In this document: positions 34,649 through 44,399 of the stretch, in pieces
How positions within the stretch are numbered: position 1 is the stretch's first letter
How the letters are laid out: each line of letters begins with the position of its first letter
Origin: Sulfurovum sp.
Lineage (GTDB): Bacteria; Campylobacterota; Campylobacteria; Campylobacterales; Sulfurovaceae
DNA: 49,142 nt
Direction: 5' to 3'
NCBI GenBank assembly: GCA_020721345.1
Contig: DYMX01000002.1
Span: 1 to 49,142 of the forward strand
Notes under the pieces: generated by a model
The model's database searches: none
What the model was told of the DNA's origin: nothing
The model's input: the letters and a program-made list of their open reading frames with translations, nothing else
Made by a program: the position numbers and the translations under genes

Positions 34649-36208
34649 TCATTTTTTTCTTCTGCGATAACTAAGAGCTTCCAAAATATCGCTCTTTGCT
34701 ATCATATCATGCTCCTCAAGGTCAGCAATAGTTCGGGCAACTTTTTTGATGCTTGCAATGCTTCTATGGGACAATGCAAACCTCATAATAGCACTATCGA
34801 GTACGATTTTTGCCTGATCTTCCAGCGTGCAATAAACCTCTATCTCTTCCTCTTTAAGCTTGCCGTTTAATCTTTCTTGTCCTCTGCTCTTCTGTTTTTT
34901 AAAAGCTTCTATAACTTTTAGTTGTATGGCATTTGAGGAGATATCCGACTTGTCGTCTTTGTTGACTTCTTGCATTGTAACAAAAAGATCTATCCTATCC
35001 AAAAAAGGATCGCTAAGCCTGTTTTGATACCTTTTTATCTCGATGTCGCTGCATCTGCATTGCTTGCTTTTTGAGAGAAGATTGCCGCAAGGGCATGGAT
35101 TTTGAGCCGCTACAAACATGATGTCAGACTCATATGCTATCTTTGCATTTACTCTAGCTATATGTACTTTTCTATCTTGCAGCGGCTCTCTAAGGGCTTC
35201 AAGAATATTTTTAGAAAAATGAGGAAGTTCATCAAAAAACAGTATTCCATTATGCGCAAGGGCGACTTCGCCTATCCTCGCCTGACTTGATCCGCCGCCG
35301 AATATAGACGCACTTGTAGCCGTATGATGAGGGGATCTAATGGGGCGGATTGCGTCAAAAAGCGGGATTTGACCGTCCAAAAATTGATGTTTGGCGATGG
35401 AGAGTATCTCGTTTTGACCAAGTGGGGGCAAAACACTCTTTAATCTTTTAGCGACCATGCTTTTGCCGCATCCGGGACTTCCTTCCATCAAAAAGTTGTG
35501 CATACCTGCCGCTGCTATAAGAGAAGCTCGCTTGGCAACATTCTGACCTTTGATGTCAAAAAAATCGCCTTCATACTTTTCATCATAATAATATTTTTGA
35601 TTGTCTATCTCAAAACTTTTTGAGTCATACTCAAATGTTTGTGTAACATAAGCATAATTTTCTTTATTTACTACATCAATGGCTTCGCTAAGCGTATCGA
35701 CAGGGATAAACTCAATATCTGTTATAAACCTTAGATACTCTATAGCTTCTTTTGGCACTATTGCTTTGCTTATCAAACCTTGTTCTTTTAATGATAAAAT
35801 AGTCGGAAAAAGCATAGAGCTGCTCTTAACTTTGCCGTCAAGTCCAAGCTCTCCAAAAACAAAAAGTCCCTCTTTTTGAACTGTTTGCTTATTTAATGCT
35901 ATCAAAAGCGCAATGGAAAGATCAAAATGCGTTCCGCTTTTCTTTAGATCGCTCGGGCTTAGATTGATAGTTATTTTAAGAGGAGGGAATGTAAAGTTAT
36001 TTGTAAGAAGCGCTGATTTTACCCTCTCTTTTGCTTCTTGGATGTCACTGCTTGCAAGCCCTACTACGGCAAATCCCGGAAGTCCTTTGGTAAAAGTTGC
36101 TTCAACTTCAATGACTTTGGAGCTTACTCCCTCAAGAGATGCGCATGTAAGTCTATTTATAACAGTTGGTTCTTTGTCTATGGGTAGTATCTCTTTTTCT
36201 TTGCTCAT
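34649..36208 (-). CDS. comM: ComM/YifB-type Mg-chelatase-like AAA+ ATPase
   Basis: A 519-residue hexameric helicase that aids branch migration in natural transformation. The N-terminal Lon-protease-like fold (residues 1-190) contains KGLPGFAVVGLASSDIQEAKER. The AAA+ domain has Walker A GSPGCGKSMVAKRL, Walker B GILFFDELPHF and the AAQNPCPCGN block with a Zn-type cysteine set (CPCGN...CRC). The ATG at 36208 is chosen; a TTG at 36244 would add 12 unconserved residues. It is separated from def by 61 bases. Confidence 0.94.
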   Translation of the reverse strand: MSKEKEILPIDKEPTVINRLTCASLEGVSSKVIEVEATFTKGLPGFAVVGLASSDIQEAKERVKSALLTNNFTFPPLKITINLSPSDLKKSGTHFDLSIALLIALNKQTVQKEGLFVFGELGLDGKVKSSSMLFPTILSLKEQGLISKAIVPKEAIEYLRFITDIEFIPVDTLSEAIDVVNKENYAYVTQTFEYDSKSFEIDNQKYYYDEKYEGDFFDIKGQNVAKRASLIAAAGMHNFLMEGSPGCGKSMVAKRLKSVLPPLGQNEILSIAKHQFLDGQIPLFDAIRPIRSPHHTATSASIFGGGSSQARIGEVALAHNGILFFDELPHFSKNILEALREPLQDRKVHIARVNAKIAYESDIMFVAAQNPCPCGNLLSKSKQCRCSDIEIKRYQNRLSDPFLDRIDLFVTMQEVNKDDKSDISSNAIQLKVIEAFKKQKSRGQERLNGKLKEEEIEVYCTLEDQAKIVLDSAIMRFALSHRSIASIKKVARTIADLEEHDMIAKSDILEALSYRRRKK

Positions 36209-36269
36209 AGTAAAATTATGAACGATTTTTTTATGTGAGTTCAAAAATATGTCAAAATGTCATATTTTT

Positions 36270-36788
36270 TTATGATTTTCTATTTTTCCACTCTTTTTCA
36301 AATTTTTTTCGCTTCAAGATAGAGAATTTTTCTACAAATACCCTGCCCTCTAAATGATCTATCTCATGCTGCAAAGCAATTGCTAAAAAATCATCATCTG
36401 TTATCTCTTGAGCTTGACCAAATCTGTCTTGGTATACAACTTTGATAAACTGAAATCTCTCAACATATTCATATATACCTGGAACACTTAGGCACCCTTC
36501 TTCGAACTTAGTAGAGCCTAAGCGCTCTAAAAAAATAGGATTGACGATCTCCAAAGTATTCTCTTTTGGCTGATCTTCGCCTTTTTCTTTGTCTTTAAGA
36601 GGAATATTTATGATAAGGACTCGAAGCGGTACGCCTATTTGAATTGCGGCAAGTCCTACTCCATTTTTTGATATCATAGTTTCAAACATATCATCAAGAA
36701 GCATGTGCAGCCCATCATTAAAGCTGACAACTTCTTTTGAGACAAGCTTAAGCCTTTTATCCGGATATACTACTATGTCGCGCTTCAT
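36270..36788 (-). CDS. def: Peptide deformylase
   Basis: A 172-residue metalloenzyme that removes the formyl group from nascent chains. Motif 1 GVGLAAIQIG, motif 2 EEGCLSVPG (Cys ligand) and motif 3 QHEIDHLEG (two His ligands and catalytic Glu) are all intact. Its ATG overlaps the clpP stop by one base. The tig-clpP-def-comM order is common in Campylobacterota and groups nascent-chain handling genes. Confidence 0.96.
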   Translation of the reverse strand: MKRDIVVYPDKRLKLVSKEVVSFNDGLHMLLDDMFETMISKNGVGLAAIQIGVPLRVLIINIPLKDKEKGEDQPKENTLEIVNPIFLERLGSTKFEEGCLSVPGIYEYVERFQFIKVVYQDRFGQAQEITDDDFLAIALQHEIDHLEGRVFVEKFSILKRKKFEKEWKNRKS

Positions 36789-37375
36789 TATAAACTCTTA
36801 GTTAGTACTCTGTCGATCAAACCGTATTTTACAGCTTCATCTGCTGACATAAAATTATCTCTTTCGGTATCGGCCTCGATCTGTTTTTTTGTTTTGCCGG
36901 TCTGTTTTGCTAGTATTTCGTTTAAAGTATCTTTTAATCGTTGTATCTCTTTTGCTTGTATCTGAATATCAGTTGATTGCCCTTGCGCGCCGCCTGAAGG
37001 CTGATGTATCATAATTCTGGCATTTGGAAGAGCATATCTTTTGCCTTTAGTGCCGGAAGCCAATAAAAAAGCGCCCATTGAAGCTGCCTGACCGATACAA
37101 ATAGTTACAATATCAGACTTGATATAATTCATTGTATCGAACATAGAAAGCCCGCTAGTTACCACTCCGCCGGGTGAATTGATATAAAAATATATATCTT
37201 TATCCGGATCTTGCGCTTCTAGAAAAAGCAGCTGAGCAACAATGCTCGATGCAACTTGATCATTGACTTCTCCGCTTAACATAATGATCCTGTCTTTTAG
37301 AAGCCTAGAATATATATCATAGCTTCTTTCGCCTCTGCCTGTTTGCTCTATAACATATGGGATAACATAGCTCAT
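36788..37375 (-). CDS. clpP: ATP-dependent Clp protease proteolytic subunit
   Basis: A 195-residue serine protease subunit. The Ser-His-Asp triad is seen in [13 protein letters not shown] (catalytic Ser), [10 protein letters not shown] (His) and the Asp of [25 protein letters not shown] is the substrate-binding segment. It needs ClpA or ClpX, not in view. It starts 18 bases after tig and is in one operon with it. Confidence 0.97.
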   Translation of the reverse strand: MSYVIPYVIEQTGRGERSYDIYSRLLKDRIIMLSGEVNDQVASSIVAQLLFLEAQDPDKDIYFYINSPGGVVTSGLSMFDTMNYIKSDIVTICIGQAASMGAFLLASGTKGKRYALPNARIMIHQPSGGAQGQSTDIQIQAKEIQRLKDTLNEILAKQTGKTKKQIEADTERDNFMSADEAVKYGLIDRVLTKSL

Positions 37376-37393
37376 TTGATTCCTTTTGGTTAT

Positions 37394-38686
37394 TTACTCT
37401 TCAAGTCCAAGGATCTTAGAGAATAATTTATCTTCAACTATGCCCATTTTGATAGCCGGAAGAAGGTTGTTTTTGCTGTAATACTCCATAACTTGTTGCG
37501 GATCTTGTCCTGACATAACCGCTTCATAGTATATAACTTGTGAAACTTCTTGGTCATTTACAGCTATCTTTTCAGCGCGCGCCAATGCATCAACGATAAA
37601 TGTAGCTTTTACGCTATCGCTTGCTTCACTTCTTAGCTCATCTCTAAGGGCTTGAATTTTTTCATTATTGCCTCTAATTTCTTCTATCTCTTCTTTGCTC
37701 ATTTGGCTAGCTTTTTGATTTAGCTTAGCGTCAATCTCTTGTTCTACTATGTTATTTGGCAATGCAAAAGAGTATTTTGCTACCAATGCTTCAACAAGCG
37801 CAGGCTTTAGCTCTTCATGATATTTTTTTGAGATCTCTTCTCTTTGCAGCTGCTCTTTGATCTGCTCTCTTAGTATTTCAACATTTGCGCCTTCTTTGCC
37901 GTGAAGAAGCTTGGTAGCCAACTCATCGTTTAGTTCCGCTTTGCCTTTTGCTTGAATTTCGTGTAAAGTTACTTTAAACTCGGCATTTTTGCCGGCTAAG
38001 TTTGCCGCGCCGTAACTTTCAGGGAACGCCACTTTTACTACTTTTGTCTCGCCGGCTTTCATCCCAACCATTTGTTCCTCAAAACCTGGAATAAATTGTC
38101 CTGAACCTATTTTGAGTGAAAAGTTCTCAGCCTTTCCACCTTCAAATTCTACACCGTCAACGCTTCCCACAAAGTCAATAACAGACATATCGCCGTTTTC
38201 AAGTCCTCTTTTCTCTTCTACTTTAACAAATGGGGCTTGCGCTGTTACAAGACCATCTATTCTCTCATCGATCGCTTCTTTGCTAATTTCAGGTTTTTCA
38301 TATTTTGGAGCTGTATCATTATAGTCGCCTAGTTCAAAAGTCGGTTTAATAGATATTTCTACCTCTATGTCGATGCCGTTATCATTTCTCTCAAACTTTT
38401 TGAAAAACGGTTCGCCTATCAAATCGCTTGGATTTAAATTTGCTTCTTTGCTTCCGATATTTAAAATATTTCTGATAGCTTCGCTCTCTGCATCATGAGC
38501 AAGCTTTTCTCCGTGAAGTTTTTTTACTACATGGGCAGGAACCTTGCCTTTTCTAAATCCGTCAACTTTAATATTTTTGCCGGCGCTTGAGGCTAATTTG
38601 TCTATCTCTTTATTCAAATCAGCCGCTTCAATAGTAGCGCTAAAAAGCATATTTGCTTCGTCTATTTTACTTACAGTTACTTTCAC
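37394..38686 (-). CDS. tig: Trigger factor
   Basis: A 430-residue ribosome-bound chaperone with peptidyl-prolyl isomerase. The N-terminal ribosome-binding domain contains GFRKGKVPAHVVKK (the GFRxGKxP signature, about residues 41-54). An FKBP-type PPIase domain (about 155-240) and a helical C-terminal arm follow. The start is the GTG at 38686 with AAAGGAAAC ahead, which gives the family N-terminus VKVTVSKIDEAN; an upstream ATG at 38764 would add 26 unrelated residues. Confidence 0.95.
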   Translation of the reverse strand: MKVTVSKIDEANMLFSATIEAADLNKEIDKLASSAGKNIKVDGFRKGKVPAHVVKKLHGEKLAHDAESEAIRNILNIGSKEANLNPSDLIGEPFFKKFERNDNGIDIEVEISIKPTFELGDYNDTAPKYEKPEISKEAIDERIDGLVTAQAPFVKVEEKRGLENGDMSVIDFVGSVDGVEFEGGKAENFSLKIGSGQFIPGFEEQMVGMKAGETKVVKVAFPESYGAANLAGKNAEFKVTLHEIQAKGKAELNDELATKLLHGKEGANVEILREQIKEQLQREEISKKYHEELKPALVEALVAKYSFALPNNIVEQEIDAKLNQKASQMSKEEIEEIRGNNEKIQALRDELRSEASDSVKATFIVDALARAEKIAVNDQEVSQVIYYEAVMSGQDPQQVMEYYSKNNLLPAIKMGIVEDKLFSKILGLEE

Positions 38687-38831
38687 TTGTTTCCTTTTAT
38701 GGTTTTGTATTAAATTTGTGGTGATTTTATCCAAAAGATTGTTAAAAAATAATTTGTGACACAAAATGACATTTTAAAACTACGCTTTTATATAAAAATA
38801 TGATAACATAAAAATAAAAATGGAGCGATTG

Positions 38832-39770
38832 ATGAAAAGGGCGATTTTGCTTTTGAACATGGGAGGACCAAACAACCTAGATGAAGTAAAAATCTTTTTG
38901 CACAATATGTTCAATGACCCAAGAATCATATCTGCGCCAAGGCCTATTCGCTGGCTTATATCTAAAATCATCATAGCAAAAAGACTAAAAAGCGCTACTT
39001 CAAACTATGAGCTTCTTGGGGGAAGATCTCCTCTTGTCGGACAGACTCAAAAACTCATAGATAGGCTAAAAACAAAAGTTGATGCCGATGTGCATATGGC
39101 TATGAGATACACGCCGCCATTTGCCGTCGATGTCCTTGAAGAATTAAAAGATTTTGACGAAATATATGCCATTCCTCTTTATCCTCAGCATTCAAGCACT
39201 ACAACACTCTCTTCTTTTGATGATCTCTTTTGTGAGGCAAACAAGCAAGGCATGACAAATAAAATAAAAACTCTCACAAGTTATCAAACACATCCTCTTT
39301 ATATCAAATCAATAGTTGAGAGGATCAAAGAGGCGCTTAATGGCAGCAATGCAAGTGAGTATGAACTTATATTTTCTGCCCATGGGTTACCTCAAAAGAT
39401 CATAGATAAAGGCGATCCGTATGAGCAGCATATTATTCAAACGGTACAAAGCGCCGAGTCAGCGTTGGAGCAGAGCGGAATAAGATTTGCAAATACTCAC
39501 TTGGCATATCAATCCCGACTTGGTCCAATTGAATGGCTTCGTCCTTATATGGATGAAAAACTCCATGAGTTTAAGGATAAAAAAGTGATAGTTTTCCCAG
39601 TGGCATTTACGATAGACAATTCGGAAACTGAATTTGAGCTGGATATTGAATACCGTGAACTTGCCGACAAAATAGGCATAGCGGATTACCGTGTAGCCAA
39701 AGCGCCCAACTCACATCCGCTTTTTGTCGAATGTTTGGCTGATATTTACGAAGAGATGAGTAAAAAATGA
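38832..39770 (+). CDS. hemH: Ferrochelatase
   Basis: A 312-residue enzyme inserting Fe2+ into protoporphyrin IX. It starts MKRAILLLNMGGPNNLDEV, followed by NYELLGGRSPL, LIFSAHGLPQKIID (catalytic His in SAHGLP) and FPVAFTIDNSETEFELDIEY (catalytic Glu). The ATG at 38832 has GGAG 6 bases upstream; the ATG at 38820 would add four residues and contain the SD. Its stop overlaps the modE-like gene (ATGA). Confidence 0.95.
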   Translation: MKRAILLLNMGGPNNLDEVKIFLHNMFNDPRIISAPRPIRWLISKIIIAKRLKSATSNYELLGGRSPLVGQTQKLIDRLKTKVDADVHMAMRYTPPFAVDVLEELKDFDEIYAIPLYPQHSSTTTLSSFDDLFCEANKQGMTNKIKTLTSYQTHPLYIKSIVERIKEALNGSNASEYELIFSAHGLPQKIIDKGDPYEQHIIQTVQSAESALEQSGIRFANTHLAYQSRLGPIEWLRPYMDEKLHEFKDKKVIVFPVAFTIDNSETEFELDIEYRELADKIGIADYRVAKAPNSHPLFVECLADIYEEMSKK

Positions 39771-40540
39771 TAGAAATGGATGGCAGATTTTGGCTAACCA
39801 AAGATGGTAAAGCATTTTTAGGAGCGGGCAGGGTGGAACTGCTTAAAAAAATTGATGAGGCTGGCTCCATACACGGCGCAAGCAAAGCTATAAAAATGAG
39901 CTACAAGGCAGCATGGGACATGCTTAAAGACATGAATGAACTAGCCATCAAGCCTATACTTGAAAAACAAACGGGTGGCAAGGGAGGAGGGGGAACCAAA
40001 CTAACCCCTTATGCTTATGAGCTTATAGAGATATATGAAAAGTTTTCGGACTTACATAGAAAGTTTATCAATAGATTTAAAGAAGCGGGCGATGATCCTG
40101 AGAAACTGCAAACTATTTTAAATCGCACTTTTTTAACCACAAGTGCTAGAAATCAGTTTTTGTGCAATGTAACAAACATAACATCAAATGATGTATCAAG
40201 TGTTATAATGCTAGCTTACAAAGAAAAAACTATTTTTAGATCTATAATAACAACAAAGTCGCTTCAAAATATGAATATCTCCGCATCACAAAACATATAT
40301 GCTATCATAAAAGCAAATGATATAAAGATAACAGCAATTAAAAATAATAGTGAAGAAAATGTCATAAAAGGAACGATATCGTATATCAACAAAAATGGGC
40401 TCAGCTGCGAGATAGGATTAAAAACAGATGACGGATTTATGCTTATTGCCCTAAACAATATGGGCGAAACATCCGATTTGATTGAAGGCATGGAAGCTTA
40501 TGGGGTTTTTAAAAGTGAAAATGTTCTCATGGGCATATAA
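39767..40540 (+). CDS. modE: ModE-type molybdate-responsive regulator
   Basis: A 257-residue regulator. The N-terminal LysR-like winged helix (about residues 8-110) has LLKKIDEAGSIHGASKAIKMSYKAAWDMLKDMN and TGGKGGGGTKLTPYA, diagnostic of ModE. Two Mop/TOBE domains (about 125-257: SARNQFLCNVTNI and GTISYINKNGLSCEIGL) bind oxyanion. It probably represses the mod operon through the box at 40657-40680. It is coupled to hemH rather than to mod genes. Confidence 0.93.
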   Translation: MIEMDGRFWLTKDGKAFLGAGRVELLKKIDEAGSIHGASKAIKMSYKAAWDMLKDMNELAIKPILEKQTGGKGGGGTKLTPYAYELIEIYEKFSDLHRKFINRFKEAGDDPEKLQTILNRTFLTTSARNQFLCNVTNITSNDVSSVIMLAYKEKTIFRSIITTKSLQNMNISASQNIYAIIKANDIKITAIKNNSEENVIKGTISYINKNGLSCEIGLKTDDGFMLIALNNMGETSDLIEGMEAYGVFKSENVLMGI

Positions 40541-40656
40541 AAAACAATATAATATATCTGTTTAGTAAAAAATATCTATCAAAATTATACATTTTTATAT
40601 ATTTAAAGTAAAAAAATAAATATTTTTACGATCTTTAAAGAGTTTAAAATATTTTT

Positions 40657-40680
40657 CGTTGTATAAATTTAAACATAACG
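40657..40680. promoter_or_regulatory. ModE-like operator upstream of modA
   Basis: CGTTGTAT-N8-ACATAACG, flanked by AT-rich sequence, closely resembles the E. coli ModE site (CG-TATAT with a 6-8 base spacer and its inverse). It lies 76 bases before the modA GTG start in the 216-base gap that otherwise shows only AT-rich DNA and the dyad at 40716-40737. Confidence 0.65.
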
Positions 40681-40715
40681 ATAATTTATTTTGTCTCCAT
40701 GGAATAGATTTTGCA

Positions 40716-40737
40716 TTTTGTATTTCATTATACAAAA
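40716..40737. promoter_or_regulatory. inverted repeat in the modA leader
   Basis: TTTTGTAT-N6-ATACAAAA is an 8-base perfect inverted repeat ending 19 bases before the modA start. It could be a second operator or an mRNA hairpin next to the ribosome-binding site (AAAGG at 40746-40750). Confidence 0.4.
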
Positions 40738-40756
40738 AAATATATAAAGGATTTTC

Positions 40757-41503
40757 GTGAAAAAATTCATAATTGCGTTGTTGCTTAGCTCATGTCTAGC
40801 CAATGCGCAAACAATCACAGTTGCGGCCGCTGCAAATCTAAAATATGCTTTAACAGATATTGCAAAAGAGTTTACAAAACAAAGCGGTATACAAGTCAAG
40901 ATAATTACGGGCGCGTCAGGCAAGCTGACACAACAGATTATGTCAGGCGCGCCATTTGATGCATTGCTCTCTGCCGATGTGGTGTATCCTGCGAAACTGG
41001 CAAAGGGCGGTTACACTACAACACCGTCAACAGTTTATGCTTACGGAACTTTGATACTTTGGAGCGCAAATGGAGCCGATCTGTCCAAAGGTGTTGCAGG
41101 ACTTGCAGGCTCAAGCATTAAAAGAGTAGCTATTGCCAATCCTTCAACTGCGCCATATGGACAAGAGGCAATGAATGCGCTTCGTTATTACAAAGCAGAA
41201 GCGGCCGTAAAGCCTAAATTTATCAATGGTGAGTCTATTAATCAAGTGGCAACTTATGTTACAACAAAAGCTGTTGATGTAGGATTTATGGCAAAATCGA
41301 TTGTTTTTTCGCCGGAAATGAAAAGTGTTGGAAACTGGGTCGAGGTAGATCCAAGATCATACAATAAAATAGACCAAGCGATGATAGGACTCAAAAACGG
41401 AAGTCCTGAAAATCAAATTGCTACAAAAAAGTTTTTAAAATTCGTGATGTCACCCAAAGCTCAAGGAATATTAAAAGCTAACGGCTATGTTTTGCCAAAC
41501 TAA
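40757..41503 (+). CDS. modA: Molybdate-binding periplasmic protein
   Basis: A 248-residue ABC substrate-binding protein. Signal peptide KKFIIALLLSSCLANA is cleaved about residue 18. VAAAANLKYALTDIAKEF and GASGKLTQQIMSGAPFDALLSAD are diagnostic ModA blocks that bind the oxyanion through Ser/Ala. YVTTKAVDVGFMAKS is the second-lobe motif. GTG start with AAAGG 6 bases ahead. First gene of the modA-porin-modB-modC-modD operon. Tungstate binding is possible. Confidence 0.94.
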   Translation: MKKFIIALLLSSCLANAQTITVAAAANLKYALTDIAKEFTKQSGIQVKIITGASGKLTQQIMSGAPFDALLSADVVYPAKLAKGGYTTTPSTVYAYGTLILWSANGADLSKGVAGLAGSSIKRVAIANPSTAPYGQEAMNALRYYKAEAAVKPKFINGESINQVATYVTTKAVDVGFMAKSIVFSPEMKSVGNWVEVDPRSYNKIDQAMIGLKNGSPENQIATKKFLKFVMSPKAQGILKANGYVLPN

Positions 41504-41514
41504 AAGGATTGTTT

Positions 41515-42873
41515 ATGAAAAAAACAAGCAGAGCTATAGTATTACTTTTAAGTCTGGCTTCATTGTCAAATGCTGCCGATCCAATAACGATAGTCGAAGC
41601 ATTTAAGGCAGGAAAATGGGATGGCAGAATAAGATTTCAGTATTTTTTTACCGACTGGGATGACAATAGCGTAGCAAGTGGCAAAGGAGCTGACGATGGA
41701 AAAGGAACTGCAATAGGCGGAAGTATAAACTATAAAACGGCGTCATTTAAAGGTTTTAGCATGGGGGCTGGAATTTATACCACTCAAAACTTTTTCAATA
41801 TCACGGATCCAGAGGATGGGGCAGGGGCAACGACGAGCAAAGACTTGTTTTTAAGAGATATAGGCGCTCAATATGGAGACGGTTTTACGGTTTTAGCGCA
41901 ATCTTATATGCAGTATGATGTATCAAAAAGCAAGATAAAAGCAGGTAGATTTTTAGTAACAAATCCATGGATAACTCCAAACGATACAAAAATGATCCCT
42001 ATCGCAGCAAGCGGAATAGATATAACAATAAGTGAAATACCAAATACGGTTATCCAGCTTGATTATCTCAACAAGATCAAAGAGAGAGGAGGGAGCTTTT
42101 TTGGAAATCTAACAACAGCTGGGGATGTGCCTACAAAGATTGCCACATATTACACGACCCATAACGCGCCTGATGTTATGATGCTTGGAGTAAAAAATAA
42201 ATCTATTGACAACTTGGAACTTCAGGCATGGGGAATGTACTGGAACGATATAGTCGCGCAAGGCTTAGTTGAGGCGAACTATGCATTTGAAGTCGGAGAT
42301 GAAGCGATAGTAAGCCTTGGCGCTAGATATATAAAACAGTTTGACAAAGGAGCAGGGGATATGATCTTGCCTCAAACAAATAACAATGATAGCGACAACA
42401 GCATAAATACATCAACCATTATGGGAAGAGTTGTGGTCAATTATGAAAATGCTAAGCTTTTGCTTGCAGCAAGCAAAACCGATGATGGGGGCGACCTAAT
42501 AGCGCCATGGAGAGGATTTCCGACAGACGGATACACTAGAAGCATGACGCAAACCGATTGGAATGCAGGCACAAAAGCCTACAAGATAGGATTTGATTAT
42601 GATTGGGACAACATTTTGCTTGAAGGCATAACAACGTCTTTAAGCTATGCGCATTATAATAGAGATGAGAGCAAAAAGCCATATCAAAAAATGACTGATC
42701 GCGACTATCAAAACGGCAATACGGATCAATACAATTTAGATGTTATTTACAAACCGTCAAAAAGCTATGAATTTAAAGCGAGATTCATGGATCAAAAAAA
42801 CGATGAAACGACAGCATACCCGAAAAATTCATCAAATCGTGAGATGCGGCTTGAAGCAAACTACTACTTTTAA
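41515..42873 (+). CDS. OprD/Campylobacterota-type outer-membrane porin
   Basis: A 452-residue outer-membrane beta-barrel. It has a signal peptide (KKTSRAIVLLLSLASLSNA), alternating beta strands rich in aromatic residues, and the terminal Phe (LEANYYF) recognised by the BAM machine. The pattern RFQYFFTDWDDN...GGSINYKTASFKGFSMGAGIYTTQ resembles OprD-family porins of Campylobacterota. It lies between modA and modB with 11 and 9 base gaps, so it is expressed with the molybdate transporter and probably serves oxyanion entry. ATG at 41515 with AAAAGGA upstream. Confidence 0.85.
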   Translation: MKKTSRAIVLLLSLASLSNAADPITIVEAFKAGKWDGRIRFQYFFTDWDDNSVASGKGADDGKGTAIGGSINYKTASFKGFSMGAGIYTTQNFFNITDPEDGAGATTSKDLFLRDIGAQYGDGFTVLAQSYMQYDVSKSKIKAGRFLVTNPWITPNDTKMIPIAASGIDITISEIPNTVIQLDYLNKIKERGGSFFGNLTTAGDVPTKIATYYTTHNAPDVMMLGVKNKSIDNLELQAWGMYWNDIVAQGLVEANYAFEVGDEAIVSLGARYIKQFDKGAGDMILPQTNNNDSDNSINTSTIMGRVVVNYENAKLLLAASKTDDGGDLIAPWRGFPTDGYTRSMTQTDWNAGTKAYKIGFDYDWDNILLEGITTSLSYAHYNRDESKKPYQKMTDRDYQNGNTDQYNLDVIYKPSKSYEFKARFMDQKNDETTAYPKNSSNREMRLEANYYF

Positions 42874-42882
42874 AGGGCGAAG

Positions 42883-43560
42883 GTGGATAAAGAGTTTATA
42901 GAAACCATGATGTTAACTTTTGAGTTAGCCACTATCACAACACTGATACTGCTGCTTATTGGCATTCCAATCGCCTCTTTTTTGGCGTTTAGCCGCATGC
43001 GGTTTAAAAGCATATTTGAGACTATTGTTTCTATGCCTCTCGTACTTCCTCCCTCTGTTTTGGGATTTTATCTGCTTATAGCTTTTAGCCCTGTTTCCGT
43101 TATCGGTGCATTTCTAGGTGAACATGGGATAAATTTAGCTTTTAGTTTTGAGGGGCTAGTGATTGGCTCTGTGATCTTTAGTCTACCGTTTATGGTTCAT
43201 CCTATCCAGTCAGCGCTCTCTGGGATTCCACCATCTCTTTTTGAAGCCTCATATACGCTTGGCAAATCGAAGCTTGAGACAATGACAAGAGTAGTTCTGC
43301 CCTCTATCAAACATGGACTTATCTCTGGAATAGTTTTAGCTTTTGCTCATACGGTGGGGGAGTTTGGAGTGATCTTGATGATAGGAGGGAATATCCCTGG
43401 TGTTACTAGAGTAGCAAGTATTGCTATCTATGATGAGGTGGAGTCGCTCAATTACGCTCTTGCCCATCAATACGCCCTAACTCTTTTTGTGGTTACTTTT
43501 ACGATTTTGCTTATCGTTTATACGCTCAATAAAAAATCTATCAAAGGCAGTATGTTATGA
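42883..43560 (+). CDS. modB: Molybdate ABC transporter permease
   Basis: A 225-residue permease with about five or six membrane helices. PLVLPPSVLGFYLL and the EAA-type loop EASYTLGKSKLETMTRVVLPSIKHGLISG are diagnostic, with AHTVGEFGVILMIGGNIPG near the end. GTG start with AAAGGGCGAAG upstream. It overlaps modC by ATGA. Confidence 0.94.
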   Translation: MDKEFIETMMLTFELATITTLILLLIGIPIASFLAFSRMRFKSIFETIVSMPLVLPPSVLGFYLLIAFSPVSVIGAFLGEHGINLAFSFEGLVIGSVIFSLPFMVHPIQSALSGIPPSLFEASYTLGKSKLETMTRVVLPSIKHGLISGIVLAFAHTVGEFGVILMIGGNIPGVTRVASIAIYDEVESLNYALAHQYALTLFVVTFTILLIVYTLNKKSIKGSML

Positions 43561-44399
43561 TAGATATAGATGTAAGGATTGACTTAAATACCTCAAAAGG
43601 CCCAATAGAAGCGCGCTATAAACTTCACATAAAAATGAACGAGTTCATAACTCTTTTTGGCAAAAGCGGAGCAGGCAAAACAACTCTTTTGAGGCTCATA
43701 GCAGGACTTGAGATGCCAAAAAGCGGACGGTTAGTCGTAGATGATGAAGTTTGGTTTGATAGTGATAAAAAGATAAATTTGCCTCCTCAAAAACGAGGTG
43801 TCGGGTTTGTATTTCAAGACTATGCGCTTTTTCCTACCATGAATGTCGAGAAAAATATACTTTATGGCTGTAAAACCGGTGAGCAAAAAAAGAACCTGCC
43901 AAAACTTTTAGCGATTACTGAACTTGAAAACTTAGCAAGCTCTTATCCGCACCAACTATCAGGCGGTCAAAAACAAAGAGTCGCGCTCTCTCGTGCTCTC
44001 ATCAATGAGCCAAAAATTCTTCTGCTAGATGAGCCGCTCTCTGCTCTTGATAATGAGATGAGAGTTAAACTTCAACAAGAACTTTTGACTATCCATAAAG
44101 AGTTTAATATCCCTGCGCTCTTGGTCAGTCATGATGTGGCTGAGACCATTAAGCTTAGTGATAGGGTTGCGATGATAGAAGGGGGAGTGATAAGGCGATA
44201 TGATACCCCGGTAAATATATTTCCTCAAGTTGAATCTCTTTTTGGTGAAATTATAGAAATAGCAGAAAATAAGATGAATATTCTTATAGGGTCATCTATA
44301 ATTTCTATGAATATAGATGACAAAGATGCTTTGTTTTATAAGACAGGAGATAAAATTAAGTTAAAAATAACCAATAATTCAAAGGATATGTGTGTTTAA
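43557..44399 (+). CDS. modC: Molybdate ABC transporter ATPase
   Basis: A 280-residue ATPase with Walker A GKSGAGKTT (about residues 35-43), signature LSGGQKQRVALSRAL, Walker B ILLLDEPLSALD and switch His in SHD. The C-terminal ~70 residues form a TOBE-like regulatory part (GEIIEIAENKMNILIG), shorter than the E. coli ModC end. It overlaps modB at its start and modD at its end. Confidence 0.94.
   Translation: MIDIDVRIDLNTSKGPIEARYKLHIKMNEFITLFGKSGAGKTTLLRLIAGLEMPKSGRLVVDDEVWFDSDKKINLPPQKRGVGFVFQDYALFPTMNVEKNILYGCKTGEQKKNLPKLLAITELENLASSYPHQLSGGQKQRVALSRALINEPKILLLDEPLSALDNEMRVKLQQELLTIHKEFNIPALLVSHDVAETIKLSDRVAMIEGGVIRRYDTPVNIFPQVESLFGEIIEIAENKMNILIGSSIISMNIDDKDALFYKTGDKIKLKITNNSKDMCV

Noticed and set aside
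38687-38764. 26-residue N-terminal extension of trigger factor
   Set aside because: The family start (VKVTVSK) matches the GTG at 38686 with AAAGGAAAC ahead of it; the extension has no conservation pattern.
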